A stretch of 64,000 bases of DNA. Origin: Prochlorococcus sp. AG-347-J19 (GTDB lineage: Bacteria > Cyanobacteriota > Cyanobacteriia > PCC-6307 > Cyanobiaceae). Made by a program: the position numbers and the translations under genes. A model generated the notes under the pieces. It saw only the letters and a list, made by a program, of their open reading frames with translations. It ran no database searches and was not told the origin of the DNA. The DNA lies in the NCBI GenBank assembly GCA_003279015.1, contig QCBV01000001.1:62001-126000 (forward strand), read 5' to 3'. Below are positions 62,867 through 64,000 of the stretch, in pieces (the stretch's first letter is position 1; each line of letters begins with the position of its first letter).

Positions 62867-64000
62867 ATGAAATTTGTCGTTATCGATGATGATCCTACAG
62901 GCTCTCAAACTGTTCACGATTGCTTATTATTGCTTAAGTGGGACTGCTCAACTTTAGTCAAAGGTTTTGAATCTAAATCTAATTTATTTTTTATTTTGGC
63001 TAATACAAGGTCGCTATCGGAAAATGATGCGAAATTAACAATAGAGGAAATTTGCAAAAATCTTAAGACTGTAATTGGTTCTCAAGCCTGTAAAGAAGAA
63101 ATAATTTTTATAAGTAGAGGAGACTCTACTCTTCGAGGACATAACTATTTAGAGCCAATTGCTCTAGATAGTTTCTTAGGACCTTTTGATGCAACTTTTC
63201 ATATTCCAGCTTTCATAGAGGGTAAAAGATTAACAATTAATGGATCTCATTTTGTTGATAAAACCCCCATCAGTCAAACAATTTTTGCAAAAGATAAAAT
63301 TTTTGGATATGAGACAAGTAATGTCAAGAATCTTTTATTTCGGAAGAGTAAATCTCAATTAAATTTTGAAGATATTCAAAACCTTTTATTGTCAGATATC
63401 GAACTGCTGAATGATGAAGAAAATAATATTGTTTTTAAAACACTAAAGAACTTAAAGAATAATAAACATGTAATTGTAGATGTAGAAAATTATTCTCAAC
63501 TAAAAAAATTTTCTTTAGTAATTAAAAAATTAATTAAACATAAAAAATTCTTATTTAGAACTGCAGCAAGTTTTATAAGTTCAATTTCTGAGAAAAAAAG
63601 TGTTTCTCAGAGTGAAATATTTTTCTCTAATTTAAGAATAAGAAATAAAGAAAAGAGTTTTCTTCCAGGACTGATAATTGTTGGATCTTATGTAGAACTT
63701 TCCACAATACAATTGAATAATTTATTAGAGATAAGTAATTGCCACCCAGTTGAATTAAATGTTTCTGAATTCTTTAAAATTACTTCATCAGATAATAATC
63801 AGAAGCGAAGGAGTTTGTTTAAAAATAAATTTTTGAAAGAAATTAGATTTTCTTTTGAGAAAGGAAAAACTCCTGTTTTGTTTACTTCAAGAAAATTTAT
63901 GTCTTTAGATTCTTCTGAACTATTTAATTTTTATAATTTACTTGCTTGTTTTATTGCTGAATTAGTCGCAGATTTGAAGTATGAAATAGGATATTTGATT
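62867..64000 (+). CDS. Four-carbon acid sugar kinase family protein (partial)
   Basis: This DUF1537/OtnK-like protein is cut by the right edge, leaving 378 residues. The N-terminal DDDPTGSQT is the family's substrate-side motif, and ISRGDSTLRGH follows at about 80-90. The C-terminal ATP-binding part is outside the window. Related proteins phosphorylate four-carbon sugar acids such as threonate or erythronate, but the substrate here is unknown. It begins 12 bases after the epimerase-like gene, on the same strand, forming a small putative sugar-metabolism cluster. The start at 62867 is the ATG in the correct frame. Confidence 0.82.
   Translation, partial: MKFVVIDDDPTGSQTVHDCLLLLKWDCSTLVKGFESKSNLFFILANTRSLSENDAKLTIEEICKNLKTVIGSQACKEEIIFISRGDSTLRGHNYLEPIALDSFLGPFDATFHIPAFIEGKRLTINGSHFVDKTPISQTIFAKDKIFGYETSNVKNLLFRKSKSQLNFEDIQNLLLSDIELLNDEENNIVFKTLKNLKNNKHVIVDVENYSQLKKFSLVIKKLIKHKKFLFRTAASFISSISEKKSVSQSEIFFSNLRIRNKEKSFLPGLIIVGSYVELSTIQLNNLLEISNCHPVELNVSEFFKITSSDNNQKRRSLFKNKFLKEIRFSFEKGKTPVLFTSRKFMSLDSSELFNFYNLLACFIAELVADLKYEIGYLI

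Overview
The window is a compact, strongly AT-rich stretch of a picocyanobacterial chromosome, very probably a high-light-adapted Prochlorococcus. The evidence is photosystem genes (psbZ, psaC), an NDH-1 subunit (ndhS), the cyanobacterial ycf23 and ycf27/rpaB families, a SecA without a C-terminal zinc tail, cobalamin synthesis (cobH), very short intergenic gaps and low G+C. I see no prophage, transposase, integrase, CRISPR array or restriction system. The content is core housekeeping, and no stretch of more than about 300 bases lacks a gene or RNA.

Layout. 1-4310 is a minus-strand proteostasis and replication block (tig, clpP, clpX, then dnaX running off the left edge). 4431-8427 carries asd-dapA (lysine/DAP entry) and ribonuclease J, convergent with tilS. 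9520-18629 holds ycf23, uvrB, lysC, holA, cobH and mutS. 18770-20583 holds psbZ, ribH, tRNA-Gly(GCC), an NTF2-like protein and an acetyltransferase. secA (20759-23590) faces a minus-strand run of cysE, a GntR-type regulator, infC and miaA. From 27081 a plus-strand run reads gyrB, an SH3-like exported protein, two tandem crcB genes, mgtE and a group 2 sigma factor.

32617-37514 alternates strands: alpha/beta hydrolase, PfkB sugar kinase, tsaE, ahcY, a DedA protein and ssb. 37646-39963 is mreBCD, followed by the rpaB-like response regulator, lysS and a small conserved protein. smpB (minus) and ruvB (plus) are divergent. ruvB is tightly coupled to a TPR protein, an M20 amidohydrolase and a 71-residue membrane protein. 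Next come a TPP-riboswitch-like leader and thiC, converging on an acpP-fabF-tkt operon. psaC and glmS follow, then rimM, ndhS, rnc and the RNase P RNA gene (rnpB), tRNA-Arg(CCT), two conserved hypotheticals and glgP. The right end has a CPA2-type antiporter, a second alpha/beta hydrolase, an aldose-1-epimerase-like protein and a truncated four-carbon acid sugar kinase family gene.

The genes cover DNA replication and repair (dnaX, holA, gyrB, uvrB, mutS, ruvB, ssb), RNA processing and translation (rnj, rnc, rnpB, tilS, miaA, tsaE, rimM, infC, smpB, lysS), aspartate-family amino acids (lysC, asd, dapA), carbon metabolism (tkt, glgP, sugar kinases) and photosynthesis. No new multi-gene system is evident. 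The points most worth checking are a thiC leader whose pyrophosphate-binding arm departs from the TPP riboswitch consensus, an isolated terminator-like hairpin 8 bases before the antiporter start codon, rnpB lying directly upstream of rnc and sharing a 38-bp divergent promoter space with tRNA-Arg, and asymmetric tandem crcB genes.
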